DNA of 64,000 bases, taken from positions 24,792 to 88,791 of the forward strand of contig JAUWAY010000005.1 in the NCBI GenBank assembly GCA_030601845.1, in the 5' to 3' direction. A program made the translations under genes and the position numbers. This stretch comes from Phycisphaerae bacterium (GTDB lineage: Bacteria > Planctomycetota > Phycisphaerae > Sedimentisphaerales > Anaerobacaceae). How positions within the stretch are numbered: the stretch's first letter is position 1; each line of letters starts with the position of its first letter. Positions 43,807 through 52,435 of this stretch are shown piece by piece. The notes below the pieces were generated by a model. That model did no database searches, was not told the origin of the DNA, and was given only the letters and a program-made list of their open reading frames with translations.

Positions 43807-44655
43807 TTATATTATTTCGAGTCGGCGGAGAATGGCCTTTGCCCATCTGGCGCTGCGCAGTTGTGACAAGATAAGCAGCAGTAGAACGAGCAGCCAGCAG
43901 CCGGTGAACCGCAAATAGTAAAGGGCTGCTGCGAATATTCCGCCGGTCTGTTGTGCGTAGGAGCTTAATAATTCATTAGGTGTGTATATCGCTCCGACGA
44001 TTACAGGGGCAAAGAGCCGTTGCCAGGGCAGCAAAAGGACGACAAGAGTGAGCGACAGGAAGAATGCTCTGGCGATATGGCTTATTCCGCCGAGCCGGCC
44101 CAAAAGTGAGACCTTCAGGCTAAACAGCATTGTCAGGCAGTAAAGTGCAGCGGCGAGTATCAGGACGAAGTTAAGGAACCGGATGAGCCAGGAGAGATGT
44201 TTGAATTTTATGCCGAGGAGCGTGCCGGCTTTCTGCTGTTGTTCGCCCCCGTTCTTGCTTTCGCAAGAAAGCACTGGGGCGGGCTGCGATGCTGGTTCGG
44301 CCGGCTGGTTCGGCGGCTCAGCGACTGTCTGCTCCGCAGCTTTTTCTATTTTGTCTGATATTTCAGCCGATTGGCTTGTCTGCTTCTCTTCGAGAGGAAC
44401 GACAAGGTCCTTTGCCGGCGGCGGTGTGACTACGGGAGGTGGTTTGGTTAGCGGAGCCGTAGTTTCTGACGTCGCGGCTTTGTCTTCGGCTTTAACGCAG
44501 CCGGTATCCACGAGCCAGAAGCATACCTGGAGCAGCAGAAGGCATAAAGCTATGATTACGAACAAGCCGTTTTTCCAGCACCTAAAGACTCCTATCGCTT
44601 CGAGACAGTCGGTAGTATCAACCAAATCGTTTTGCCTGTCCTGGTTTTCATTCAT
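43807..44655 (-). CDS. Membrane protein of unknown function with palindrome-derived segment
   Basis: 282 residues. One membrane helix near the N-terminus (NGLFVIIALCLLLLQVCFWL), a Pro/Glu-rich periplasmic linker (about 60-130), then four helices (WLIRFLNFVLILAAALYCLT, GISHIARAFFLSLTLVVLLL, PVIVGAIYTP, CWLLVLLLLILSQL). No family recognised. The linker segment LSCESKNGG is encoded by a palindrome also found intergenically at 17519-17554. It ends 36 bp from the hemL region's 7-bp array side and precedes nothing in its direction. Confidence 0.7.
   Translation of the reverse strand: MNENQDRQNDLVDTTDCLEAIGVFRCWKNGLFVIIALCLLLLQVCFWLVDTGCVKAEDKAATSETTAPLTKPPPVVTPPPAKDLVVPLEEKQTSQSAEISDKIEKAAEQTVAEPPNQPAEPASQPAPVLSCESKNGGEQQQKAGTLLGIKFKHLSWLIRFLNFVLILAAALYCLTMLFSLKVSLLGRLGGISHIARAFFLSLTLVVLLLPWQRLFAPVIVGAIYTPNELLSSYAQQTGGIFAAALYYLRFTGCWLLVLLLLILSQLRSARWAKAILRRLEII
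44245..44283. repeat. Family D palindrome inside a coding region
   Basis: GCCCCC-GTTCTTGCTTTCGCAAGAAAGC-ACTGGGGCGGG (split by dashes). Its reverse complement shares TGCTTTCTTGCGAAAGCAAG and the GC flanks with the copy at 17519-17554. Confidence 0.85.
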
Positions 44656-44675
44656 TTTTAATCTCCCTTGACGAT

Positions 44676-44710
44676 TGATTATTTACTATTGATTATTGAC
44701 TATTTTCGAT
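44676..44710. repeat. 7-bp tandem array (TGATTAT type)
   Basis: Five units: TGATTAT, TTACTAT, TGATTAT, TGACTAT, TTTCGAT, between the membrane protein and hemL. Confidence 0.8.
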
Positions 44711-44719
44711 TATCAGTTC

Positions 44720-46012
44720 TCACTTGTCAATTATCATCTGGAAACTATTTTTGGCTGCTTCGATGGTCTTTTCAATATCCTGCTGTGAGTGGGCCAGTGA
44801 GACAAACATTGCCTCATAGGCACTTGGGGCGAGATAAATGCCGTGCTCTAACATCTCTGCGAAGAATTTTTTGAATTGTTTTATATTGGTTGACCGGACA
44901 TCCGCGAAATTTCGCACTTTTCTTTCGGTGAAGAAGCAGCTCATAATCGAGCCGACGCGATTGATAGCAACAGGTATGTTTGCCCCTCTGGCGGCATCGG
45001 CCAGGCCGGCCTGCAATAGGGCAGCGGAAGATTCGAGTTTTTGGTAGCAATCTTGTTTTGTGAGTATATCCAGCGTCGCATTTGCTGCTGCGGTGGCGAT
45101 TGGGTTACCGCTTAGTGTGCCGGCCTGATAGACCGGGCCGGCCGGGGCAAGCAGAGCCATAATATCCACTCTGGCGCCGAGTGCTGCTGCGGGCAGCCCT
45201 CCACCCATGATTTTGCCCAGGCAGGTAATATCGGCTTTTATGTTGAAGAGCTGTTGCGCTCCGCCGGGGGCCAGGCGAAAGCCGGTTATCACTTCATCAA
45301 ATATCAAGAGAGCATCATCGGCGTCGCATAAATTCCGAAGCGTCTGAAGGTAGCCATCTACCGGCGGCACCACGCCCATATTTGCAGCAACGGGTTCGGC
45401 CAGGACTGCCGCGATTTTGCCTTTGTGAATTCTAAAGGCCGTCTCTGCCGCATCTATATCGTTATATGGTATTACAACGGTGAGTTTGGCAATCGGCCCG
45501 GGGACGCCGGCGCTTGAAGGGATAGCGGCCTCAGCAAGACCGGAACCTGCGGCAACCAGCAGCGAATCACTGTGGCCGTGATAACAGCCGGCCATTTTGA
45601 TTATTAAATCTTTTTTGGTGTATGCACGGGCGAGGCGCACAGCCGTCATTACCGCTTCGGTCCCGCTGCTTACCAGTCGAACCTTTTCGATGGAGTCGAA
45701 GGCGGCAACTATTCTTTCGGCCAACTCGGTTTCGGCTAACGTCGGTGCGCCGAATGAGGTTCCCTTCTGCGCTGCGGTCTGGATAGCTTTCAATACCTTC
45801 GGATGGGCGTGTCCGACAATCATCGCTCCCCAGGAGCCGACGTAGTCGGTATACTCATTGCCGTCAATATCGTAGATTTTCGAGCCGGATGCACGCTCGA
45901 TGAAAATTGGCCCGATATCCACGCCGCCAAAGGCCCTTACCGGCGAATTGACCCCGCCGGGCAGAAAATTTCCAGCCTCGCTAAAGGCCTCGGCTGACTT
46001 CGTATCTCGCAT
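44720..46012 (-). CDS. hemL: Glutamate-1-semialdehyde 2,1-aminomutase
   Basis: 430 residues. A PLP enzyme of the C5 tetrapyrrole pathway giving 5-aminolevulinate. Motifs: FLPGGVNSPVRAFGGV, DYVGSWGAMIVGHAHP, VRLVSSGTEAVMTAVRLARA, CYHGHSDSLLVAAGSGLA, LIFDEVITGFR, and the PLP Lys in TCLGKIMGGGLPAAALG. The first codons (MRDTK) lie in a 7-bp GTATCTC array, and no good ribosome site is visible, so the array may have replaced the native 5' region. Confidence 0.96.
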   Translation of the reverse strand: MRDTKSAEAFSEAGNFLPGGVNSPVRAFGGVDIGPIFIERASGSKIYDIDGNEYTDYVGSWGAMIVGHAHPKVLKAIQTAAQKGTSFGAPTLAETELAERIVAAFDSIEKVRLVSSGTEAVMTAVRLARAYTKKDLIIKMAGCYHGHSDSLLVAAGSGLAEAAIPSSAGVPGPIAKLTVVIPYNDIDAAETAFRIHKGKIAAVLAEPVAANMGVVPPVDGYLQTLRNLCDADDALLIFDEVITGFRLAPGGAQQLFNIKADITCLGKIMGGGLPAAALGARVDIMALLAPAGPVYQAGTLSGNPIATAAANATLDILTKQDCYQKLESSAALLQAGLADAARGANIPVAINRVGSIMSCFFTERKVRNFADVRSTNIKQFKKFFAEMLEHGIYLAPSAYEAMFVSLAHSQQDIEKTIEAAKNSFQMIIDK

Positions 46013-46025
46013 CTCGTATCTCGTA
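46002..46025. repeat. 7-bp tandem array across the hemL start
   Basis: GTATCTC, GCATCTC, GTATCTC, GTA; read on the other strand it supplies the first codons of hemL. Confidence 0.8.
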
Positions 46026-46173
46026 TATTGAAAACAGGAAATTAAAAATTATCAATCGTTTATTGTCGGTTGTCAATTGCTATTTTTTCTTGCAAAGCTC
46101 ATATCAGTTGCATATACTTTAGGCACTTTAGCTCACTTTAGTTCACTTTAGGCACTTTATAAGGAGCACCAAT

Positions 46174-48507
46174 ATGAATTTAGTGAAGTGGTTTCGCAAA
46201 AATAACAAGAAAATAATGGCTGTTGTGGTCATCGGTATAATGTTCGCTTTTATAGGGGGCTCGGCTCTCCAACATTTTCTTGAAGGAGGAAAAACAGGGC
46301 TACATAGGACCATTGCCTACTTCGCCGATGACAGGAAAATAACAAACTATGACCTGTATGTTTTGGCCCGGCGAGAACTGGAAATCCTAAGACGCCTGGG
46401 GGCGGATACTATGCTAAGGAGCATTATCGAGCCGGTATCGCGCACACCGGACTTGCGGATGCTTCTGCTGAGCGAGCTTCTTTTCTCTGAGCGGCAAACT
46501 TCACCGGAATCAATCATGCGGATAAAACAAACGATAAGATCAAATGGGTACAGAATCAGCGATAAACAAATCAATGATATTTACAGACGCTCGGTGCCGG
46601 CCGATTGCTACTGGCTGCTGCTGGAAAACGAAGCCCAGCTCGCAGGGGTGAGGATATCAAACAAGAATTCGGGCAGTCAGCTCGCAAGAATAATACCACA
46701 ACTTTTTCCCGGTGCAACATATTCGCAGCTAATCGGGTCAATAGTAAACCGGCAGGGGATTCCGGAAGACCAGATATTAACAACATTCGGCAAATTGTTA
46801 GCCGTTTCGGAGTACGCCAACGTGATTTGCTCAGGCGAAAATGCTACATCGGCGCAAATAATGCAAACGATAAGCCAGGAGGAGGAAAGAATCGATGTTG
46901 AATTTGTTAAATTTGACTCGACTGTATTTACCGGCCTCGCCGCCGAAACTCAAGAGGAGCCGACCGAAGAAAAAATATCTGCGCATTTTGACAGGTACAA
47001 GAGATTCTTTGCCGGTGCCGTAAGCGGGGAAAACCCTTACGGGTTCGGGTATAAACTTGCTGACAGAGTTCGCCTTGAATACATCGCGGTCAAGCTTGAC
47101 GATGTTTCAGGGATAGTGACCCCGCCTACACAGGACGAGGCACAAGAATATTACAGAAGGAACGAAGAACAATTCAAAGAACAAGTGCTCTCTGACCCGA
47201 ACGACCCGAATTCTCCGCTAACCGAACGAAGTAAAACCTATGCCGAGGTGGCCAGTATCATTTCAAAAGCCCTGTTGCAGAACAAAATAAATTCGAAGGC
47301 AGAAAAGATTTTGCAGGAGGCAGGGACACTTACCGAGGACGGTTTGCAAGAGACAGATATAAGCTCCGGGAATCTCAGCGCCGAGCAGCTTAAGGCAATG
47401 AGCGGCGATTATGAGAGTACCGCCGACCAATTGAGTAAAAAATATAATGTCAGGGTATATGCCGGGCAGACGGGGCTGTTCGACGCAGTCGATGTGCAGA
47501 CCGACAGACACCTTGGAATGCTGTACCTGCAGCGCCACGGATATAACCCCGTGGGATTAACTCAGGTTGTATTCGCACTCGATGAGCTTGGGGCCAGCGA
47601 GCTTGGTCCTTTTGATGTGCCGAAGCCGAGAATGTATGAAAACATTGGGCCGATGAAAGATATGTTCGGACAAACAATGGTGGTTGTGCGGGTCATAGAA
47701 GCCAAAAAGGCCTCTGAGCCGGAAAGCATAAATCAAACTTTCAGCAAAGAGACGCTTAGACTTGAGACAGGGGACAAGCAGGCGAGCGAAGATGTTTACT
47801 CGGTAAGAGAAAAAGTGGCCGAAGACTTGAAAAAACTTGCAGCGATGGATACTGTCAAAAGCAAAGCCGAGGAGTTTATCACCCTGGCGGCAAAGGACGG
47901 CTGGGAAAGCACGATAGAAAAATTTAACGAGCTCTATGGTGAGAAAGAGCAGCCGGACAAAGGCGACCCCAACGCAACAGGAGACCCAAACGTGATAAAG
48001 GGCGTCGGTGAACAACCCTTCAAGCTGCAGAATTTGAGCGGCCTGCAGAGAATCTCAAAAGAGGTAATAGGGACATTGGCTGTGCAAAGTGCGGGTAATC
48101 CGGTGGCACGGCCTTCTGTTGAAGGAGCTAAAAAAGAGGCGTTGTTTAGAGAACAGCTTTATTCGCTTGTGCCGCAGGATAGCAACACCGTTGAAACCTT
48201 GCCTTTGGTTATGGAATTCAAGCCGGATTTGAGCTACTATTGTTTGAAGGGAATTTCTGTTAAACGTCTTGAACGGCAGGAATACGAAAAAATCAAGACG
48301 ATACGAGTATATAAAGAAGACGCCGTTCAATCTCAATCTCTGGCAGTGGTGCACTTTAACCCCGAAAATATATTGAAACGTATGAACTTTAGATGGGCCG
48401 AAGAGGTCGAAACGGCGACGGATGTCAACGCACCGGAAGATGCCAACGCCCCGCAACAAGACAGAGGACAGAAAACAGAGGACGGAAAACAGAGCCCCGA
48501 ACGTTAG
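46174..48507 (+). CDS. SurA/PpiD-like membrane-anchored periplasmic chaperone
   Basis: 777 residues; AAGGAG upstream. A basic start and one membrane helix (NKKIMAVVVIGIMFAFIGGS) are followed by a large helical periplasmic region with SurA_N-like pattern and an extended linker (AHFDRYKRFFAGAVSGENPY, PPTQDEAQEYYRRNEEQFKE). No clear parvulin catalytic motif is seen, so it may be a chaperone only. The last 16 residues (RGQKTEDGKQSPER) are read from a 7-bp array and a palindrome that carries the stop codon. Confidence 0.7.
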   Translation: MNLVKWFRKNNKKIMAVVVIGIMFAFIGGSALQHFLEGGKTGLHRTIAYFADDRKITNYDLYVLARRELEILRRLGADTMLRSIIEPVSRTPDLRMLLLSELLFSERQTSPESIMRIKQTIRSNGYRISDKQINDIYRRSVPADCYWLLLENEAQLAGVRISNKNSGSQLARIIPQLFPGATYSQLIGSIVNRQGIPEDQILTTFGKLLAVSEYANVICSGENATSAQIMQTISQEEERIDVEFVKFDSTVFTGLAAETQEEPTEEKISAHFDRYKRFFAGAVSGENPYGFGYKLADRVRLEYIAVKLDDVSGIVTPPTQDEAQEYYRRNEEQFKEQVLSDPNDPNSPLTERSKTYAEVASIISKALLQNKINSKAEKILQEAGTLTEDGLQETDISSGNLSAEQLKAMSGDYESTADQLSKKYNVRVYAGQTGLFDAVDVQTDRHLGMLYLQRHGYNPVGLTQVVFALDELGASELGPFDVPKPRMYENIGPMKDMFGQTMVVVRVIEAKKASEPESINQTFSKETLRLETGDKQASEDVYSVREKVAEDLKKLAAMDTVKSKAEEFITLAAKDGWESTIEKFNELYGEKEQPDKGDPNATGDPNVIKGVGEQPFKLQNLSGLQRISKEVIGTLAVQSAGNPVARPSVEGAKKEALFREQLYSLVPQDSNTVETLPLVMEFKPDLSYYCLKGISVKRLERQEYEKIKTIRVYKEDAVQSQSLAVVHFNPENILKRMNFRWAEEVETATDVNAPEDANAPQQDRGQKTEDGKQSPER

Positions 48508-48525
48508 TGAGGGGTGACTTTCTTC
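48460..48525 (+). repeat. 7-bp array and palindrome forming the gene's 3' end
   Basis: GACAGAG, GACAGAA, AACAGAG, GACGGAA, AACAGAG (48460-48494), then CCCCGAACGTTAGTGAGGGG, which includes the TAG stop codon. Confidence 0.85.
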
Positions 48526-48545
48526 GAGGGTAGGTAAAAATTGTA

Positions 48546-48947
48546 ATGGCGGAACGCTGGGAAAAAAACCACACGTTGTTTTTGTTAATTGTTGGGCTGC
48601 TGGCCTGGTTTGTGCCGGGTGCGGGGCATTTTGCGCTCGGGGAAAAGAAGCGCGCGATAATTATATTCGTAACCATTGTCGCCACTTTCTGCACGGGGCT
48701 ATATATCGGCTCAGTTGGGGTAATCGACCGTGTCGTAGCGTGGTGGTGGTATGTGGCACAGATTATGAATTCGCCGATGGTGGCGGTGTTGGGGCATTTT
48801 ACTGCCGGGGGAGGTTATCCTGCCTACGGCAGGCCGAACGAAATCGGACAGATATATACGAGCATCGCGGGCCTGCTTAACCTCTTGTGCATTGTCAATG
48901 CTGTTTATTTAGCTCATCTGCGAGGCACAGAAACAGCCGGAGGCTAA
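48546..48947 (+). CDS. DUF6677-like small membrane protein
   Basis: 133 residues. Hydrophobic segments LLIVGLLAWFVPGAGHFALG, IIIFVTIVATFCTGLYIGSV and IAGLLNLLCIVNAVYLAHLR. The VPGAGHF motif followed by EKKRA recalls DUF6677, seen mainly in planctomycetes. Function unknown. Likely co-transcribed with the chaperone-like gene 39 bp upstream. Confidence 0.7.
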   Translation: MAERWEKNHTLFLLIVGLLAWFVPGAGHFALGEKKRAIIIFVTIVATFCTGLYIGSVGVIDRVVAWWWYVAQIMNSPMVAVLGHFTAGGGYPAYGRPNEIGQIYTSIAGLLNLLCIVNAVYLAHLRGTETAGG

Positions 48948-48954
48948 CTTAATG

Positions 48955-49020
48955 TCTATTTTCTATTTTCTATTTTCTATTTATCAAATTTCAATAGTCA
49001 ATAGTCAATTGTCAATTACT
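48955..49020. repeat. Two 7-bp arrays abutting a start codon
   Basis: Four TCTATTT units (48955-48982), then AATAGTC, AATAGTC, AATTGTC, AATTACT (48993-49020), ending exactly before the ATG of the next gene. Confidence 0.88.
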
Positions 49021-49248
49021 ATGGCAACCTTTACCACCCCGGAAAAGATCGGGACAACTCCGGCCTCAATGCTGTGGCTGCTGCCATTAGCTGCGTCGAT
49101 AACTATCACCTACAAAGCAACGAAACTGCCGACAATCACGGCTCGCAACTTCATCAAAGAGGTGGCGATGTTATTCGGCTCGATAGTTGTTTTCATAATC
49201 ATAACTGCATTGGTCTTATGGGCTTTGGCTTGGCTAATCACGGAGTAA
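49021..49248 (+). CDS. Small two-helix membrane protein
   Basis: 75 residues from the ATG at 49021. A mid helix (SMLWLLPLAASITITYKAT) and a C-terminal one (IVVFIIITALVLWALAWLI). An upstream in-frame ATG at 48952 would add 23 residues translated from 7-bp repeats and is unlikely. No ribosome site remains. It is in the same direction as the DUF6677-like gene. Confidence 0.6.
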   Translation: MATFTTPEKIGTTPASMLWLLPLAASITITYKATKLPTITARNFIKEVAMLFGSIVVFIIITALVLWALAWLITE

Positions 49249-49283
49249 CTGTCAAACGTTAGGGGTGGATTTTTCTTAACTCT

Positions 49284-49769
49284 TTAAGGTCCAACCCAGG
49301 AAACCGTAAGTGTTTGGGTGGCACTGTAATCGCCCGCATTAGCCAGTTCATTGGGGTAATTGCTCACCTTAACAGAAAGCGTTACTTGTACATCATTGTC
49401 ATCTGGTACATGGGTAACACTGACAGAGGGGTTTAGAAATGAATCATAACTGGTAAAATCAACCGTTGAACCACCGGTCTTGCTTGTTCCGTTGCCATCG
49501 AATTCGAGTTTGTACTCTGTGTATAAGCTGACACCACCGACTTCGGTAAGTCTGGCTGCATTAGTATTGTCTGCGGAGATTTCCGCATCGCCGTTCGTAA
49601 ACAGAGTTACCTGTGAACTTCCTTGGCGCACTTGGTCTCTGTTTCCAATATTTTGTAACGCAATGGGGCTGAAATTACCACTCCAGTACATAAAATCTGC
49701 GCCCAGAAGCAAGGGAAAGCAAATCAGAATAAGTATAACTACGATGATATAGGCTACTACCAGCTTCAT
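49284..49769 (-). CDS. Secreted pilin-like or small surface protein of unknown family
   Basis: 161 residues. A short basic start and hydrophobic helix (LVVAYIIVVILILICFPLLL) could be a signal anchor. The rest is beta-rich (SSQVTLFTNGDAEISADNTN, YTEYKLEFDGNGTSKTGGST, DVQVTLSVKVSNYP, ATQTLTVSWVGP). It follows the secretin by 4 bp, so is likely an associated subunit or substrate. An inverted partial copy lies at 51139-51459. Confidence 0.6.
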   Translation of the reverse strand: MKLVVAYIIVVILILICFPLLLGADFMYWSGNFSPIALQNIGNRDQVRQGSSQVTLFTNGDAEISADNTNAARLTEVGGVSLYTEYKLEFDGNGTSKTGGSTVDFTSYDSFLNPSVSVTHVPDDNDVQVTLSVKVSNYPNELANAGDYSATQTLTVSWVGP

Positions 49770-49773
49770 TTGA

Positions 49774-51138
49774 TCACGGGGACTTTCTACGTAAAGATTT
49801 ACGTTCCTTGTCTACATCGAGCAAATTGTGGCGGTCGGAAAAGGCAATTTTCCCTTCCTTCATCAATCGTGGCGTAATAAAGATTATCACCTCTTTTTCT
49901 ATGGTATTGCTCTTGGTGGAACGGAATAGACCGCCCACAAGCGGAATATCGCCAAGAATCGGCACTTTCTCGACACTGCTTTGTTCCTGAGTTTCAATAA
50001 GACCTCCTATGACTATTGCATCGCCTTCCTTGACTCGAACGCAAGTGTCGGCCTTACGGCGTCGAATTATCGGCAGGTTCCCCGAATTGTTCCCAGCTAC
50101 CTGGTTCCGACGAGAAGCTACATCGCTGACTTCAGTGACAACATCAACTGTAATGTCGTTATTGTCACCTATGTGCGGTGTTATTTCCAGGAGCACGCCG
50201 GATTTGATTATTTGCAGTTGCGTCCGCAGCGCACCACCAGAATAGCCGAGGTCTGTAACAATGGTGTAGTATTCCTCGAGGGATATATCTATGGTAGCTT
50301 TTTGGCCGTTAAGGGTGGCTACTCGCGGCCGGGACCTTATGCGGGCCTGGCCTTTGCCGACCAGCATCTTAAGGGTAAAAAGCAGAGTCGTGAATTCAGC
50401 TTCAGGTACGCTTGTGTATTTTGCTATGCCCGTAAAAATTCCGATACCATGTTTCATATCGAGAGAAATATGGGGACGGGAGAATTCCCAATCTATGCCG
50501 AATTCCTTGCCGGCTTCTTCCCAGAGCTCCACAACAAGAACCTCCAGTACCACCTGTCGGCGGGGAACGTCCAGCTTGGCGACGATTTCCATAATATGTT
50601 TCATAATTTTAGGCACCGCGCAAATCAGCACTTCATTCGGCCTTTCCCCACTGGATACGCACTGCTGGACAGACCGCGGGAGAGAAGACTTGAGATGCTT
50701 TGCAGTTATGTATTTGAGGTAGAGCCGTTTCGAGTCTGCGATTTCCAGGAAACTCGGGCACGTAGGTTCTCCGCAGCTAATAAGGTAGAACCGCTTGTTT
50801 TCTGGATGAACGAAAAGGCCTCGTCCAGTCACAAGCTCATCCAGACACTCTTCCAATGGCTTGCCCGAACCGGCGTCGAGCGAAATCAGCGGGTCGGGCA
50901 CATGAGGGCAGAGGGCTATAACGACACCTGTTTCCATTGATATGTCACGGAAAACCTGGGTCAGCGGCACATCAACCCACACATTGTTAACCATTATAAC
51001 TTCGTTGGTATCGATGGCCTCAACAGTAGATTCTTCAGCAATGGCGACACCACAAGACAGGCCAAACAGTAGCACAAATAGCACCGCTGCATCTATTTTC
51101 CATAGTTTGCGTCTTTGCTTTATAATCAGCCCAATCAT
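49774..51138 (-). CDS. Type II/IV secretin-like outer membrane protein
   Basis: 454 residues. A signal near residues 15-35 (IDAAVLFVLLFGLSCGVAIA). An STN-like N-domain (VDVPLTQVFRDISMETGVVI) and an N1-like domain (LYLKYITAKHLKSSL) precede the secretin core: RQVVLEVLVVELWEEAGKEF, RIRSRPRVATLNGQKATIDI, and the end KEGDAIVIGGLIETQEQSSV, KVPILGDIPLVGGLF, EVIIFITPRLM. It would form an outer membrane pore. It has no clear ribosome site, and an inverted copy of the downstream gene begins right at its start, suggesting a rearrangement there. Confidence 0.9.
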   Translation of the reverse strand: MIGLIIKQRRKLWKIDAAVLFVLLFGLSCGVAIAEESTVEAIDTNEVIMVNNVWVDVPLTQVFRDISMETGVVIALCPHVPDPLISLDAGSGKPLEECLDELVTGRGLFVHPENKRFYLISCGEPTCPSFLEIADSKRLYLKYITAKHLKSSLPRSVQQCVSSGERPNEVLICAVPKIMKHIMEIVAKLDVPRRQVVLEVLVVELWEEAGKEFGIDWEFSRPHISLDMKHGIGIFTGIAKYTSVPEAEFTTLLFTLKMLVGKGQARIRSRPRVATLNGQKATIDISLEEYYTIVTDLGYSGGALRTQLQIIKSGVLLEITPHIGDNNDITVDVVTEVSDVASRRNQVAGNNSGNLPIIRRRKADTCVRVKEGDAIVIGGLIETQEQSSVEKVPILGDIPLVGGLFRSTKSNTIEKEVIIFITPRLMKEGKIAFSDRHNLLDVDKERKSLRRKSP

Positions 51139-51459
51139 AAGCTCGTTACAGAGTACAAGCTGGCATATGATGCTTTTGGGGTAAACAAAACGGGTGGCAG
51201 CACTGTGGAGTGGAGCAACTATGACCGCTTCCTCAGTGAAGGTTCAACAGTGACGCACGTTTCCGGTGATGGAGCCGTCGAGGTTACTCTGTCAGTGAGG
51301 GTTTCCAACGACAGTGGTGGCTTTGGGAATTCATTGACTCCAAATTTAATGTCGGCCAATCCATATAGTTCCAATGCCGCGTGCATTATATCGTGTACTC
51401 TCGAAAACGTCGGTGAGTGCACTGCAACTCAGACCCTTACGGTCTGCTGGAAATCGTAA
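51139..51459 (+). pseudogene. Inverted, 5'-truncated copy of the pilin-like gene
   Basis: On the plus strand the frame reads VTEYKLAYDAFGVNKTGGST, SNYDRFLSEGSTVTHVSGDG, VEVTLSVRVSND, ATQTLTVCWKS. This matches the C-terminal half of the 49284-49769 product (TEYKLEFDGNGTSKTGGST, TYDSFL-like, SVTHVPDD, VTLSVKVSN, ATQTLTVSW). The first half is missing and homology begins at the secretin's start codon. Confidence 0.75.
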
Positions 51460-51486
51460 TCGACTTTTTCAAGAGTCCCACTGTCT

Positions 51487-52197
51487 CTAACTGTCATGGT
51501 CTGGCAAAGTGCCGTTAAGAATACCTAACTCGAGGAGGGCGTTGAAAGCCGCTTTTTGCTCTGCCTGTTTTTTGTTTGTCCCCCAGGCACTTGGGAAATG
51601 GCGCTCGGAGATAACGACCTGCAGCTCAAAACATTTATTATGGTCGGGGCCTTTTTCATCAAGCAGTTCGTAAACAGGTGTGGTGTTAAACTGCTGCTGA
51701 GTGTACTGCTGTAGTAAGGATTTGAAATTACCCTGTGCCTGTTCTGCGTCTGCCTGGTCAATTAATGGACCAAAAGTCCTTAAGATAAAAGTTCGGGCAG
51801 CGCTAAAGCCGCCATCGATATAAATTACTGCGACAAGGGCTTCCAGCAGGCCAGCTGCAACAGAGCCGGACAAAGCCTGGCTGGAGACCATGCCTTTGCC
51901 GACTTTTAGGAACTTTTGTAGGCCGAACTGCTTGGCGACTCTGGCGCACGTTCTGCGGGAAACAAGCATACTCTTTACTTTTGTTAAGTCACCTTCCAGA
52001 TAGGCCGGGAACCGCTCGAAAAGGGTTTGACAGATAACCACGGCTAAAACGGCATCGCCAAGAAACTCAAGACGTTCATTACTCAAAAGACGATTGTCAA
52101 CGCCGGAGGAATGAGTAAATGCCTTGGTTAAAAGGTTGGCATTGGAAAATTTGTAACCTATTATCTGCTCGATTTGCTGCAGAACTTCTTTGTCCAT
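51487..52197 (-). CDS. rnc: Ribonuclease III
   Basis: 236 residues from the ATG at 52197 (AGGACAC; the longer upstream frame is not supported). Endonuclease domain 1-150 with the signature N40-ERLEFLGDAVL (E41, E44, D48) and E119 in LLEALVAVIYIDGG. A dsRNA-binding domain follows (about 160-228; TPVYELLDEKGPDHNKCFEL, GTNKKQAEQKAAFNALLELG). It cleaves dsRNA in rRNA processing. The Asp normally three residues before the catalytic Glu (D114 of E. coli, D107 of Aquifex) is Gly116 here. Confidence 0.93.
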   Translation of the reverse strand: MDKEVLQQIEQIIGYKFSNANLLTKAFTHSSGVDNRLLSNERLEFLGDAVLAVVICQTLFERFPAYLEGDLTKVKSMLVSRRTCARVAKQFGLQKFLKVGKGMVSSQALSGSVAAGLLEALVAVIYIDGGFSAARTFILRTFGPLIDQADAEQAQGNFKSLLQQYTQQQFNTTPVYELLDEKGPDHNKCFELQVVISERHFPSAWGTNKKQAEQKAAFNALLELGILNGTLPDHDS

Positions 52198-52435
52198 TTG
52201 ATTGTGTCCTACTTTTGCCCTGCACCTGAAAAAGCAGTTCGCAGTGCTGCATTTTTGGTGCGGGTTGCAACAACCTTGCGAGCAGGTTACGAAAACCGCC
52301 GCCATCAGCGATTTTCGTAGCCGGCTCAACAGATACCTGAACTATATTAGGCAAAATCAAGCTGTTTATCAAGGATTAAAGAGCATAAAAGCACAAGGAT
52401 GCTTATGGCTGGTGCACTTACAACTTGTGCTGTTG

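Noticed and set aside
50009-50940. 319-codon plus-strand frame opposite the secretin
   Set aside because: It is the antisense shadow of the secretin gene with no domain of its own.
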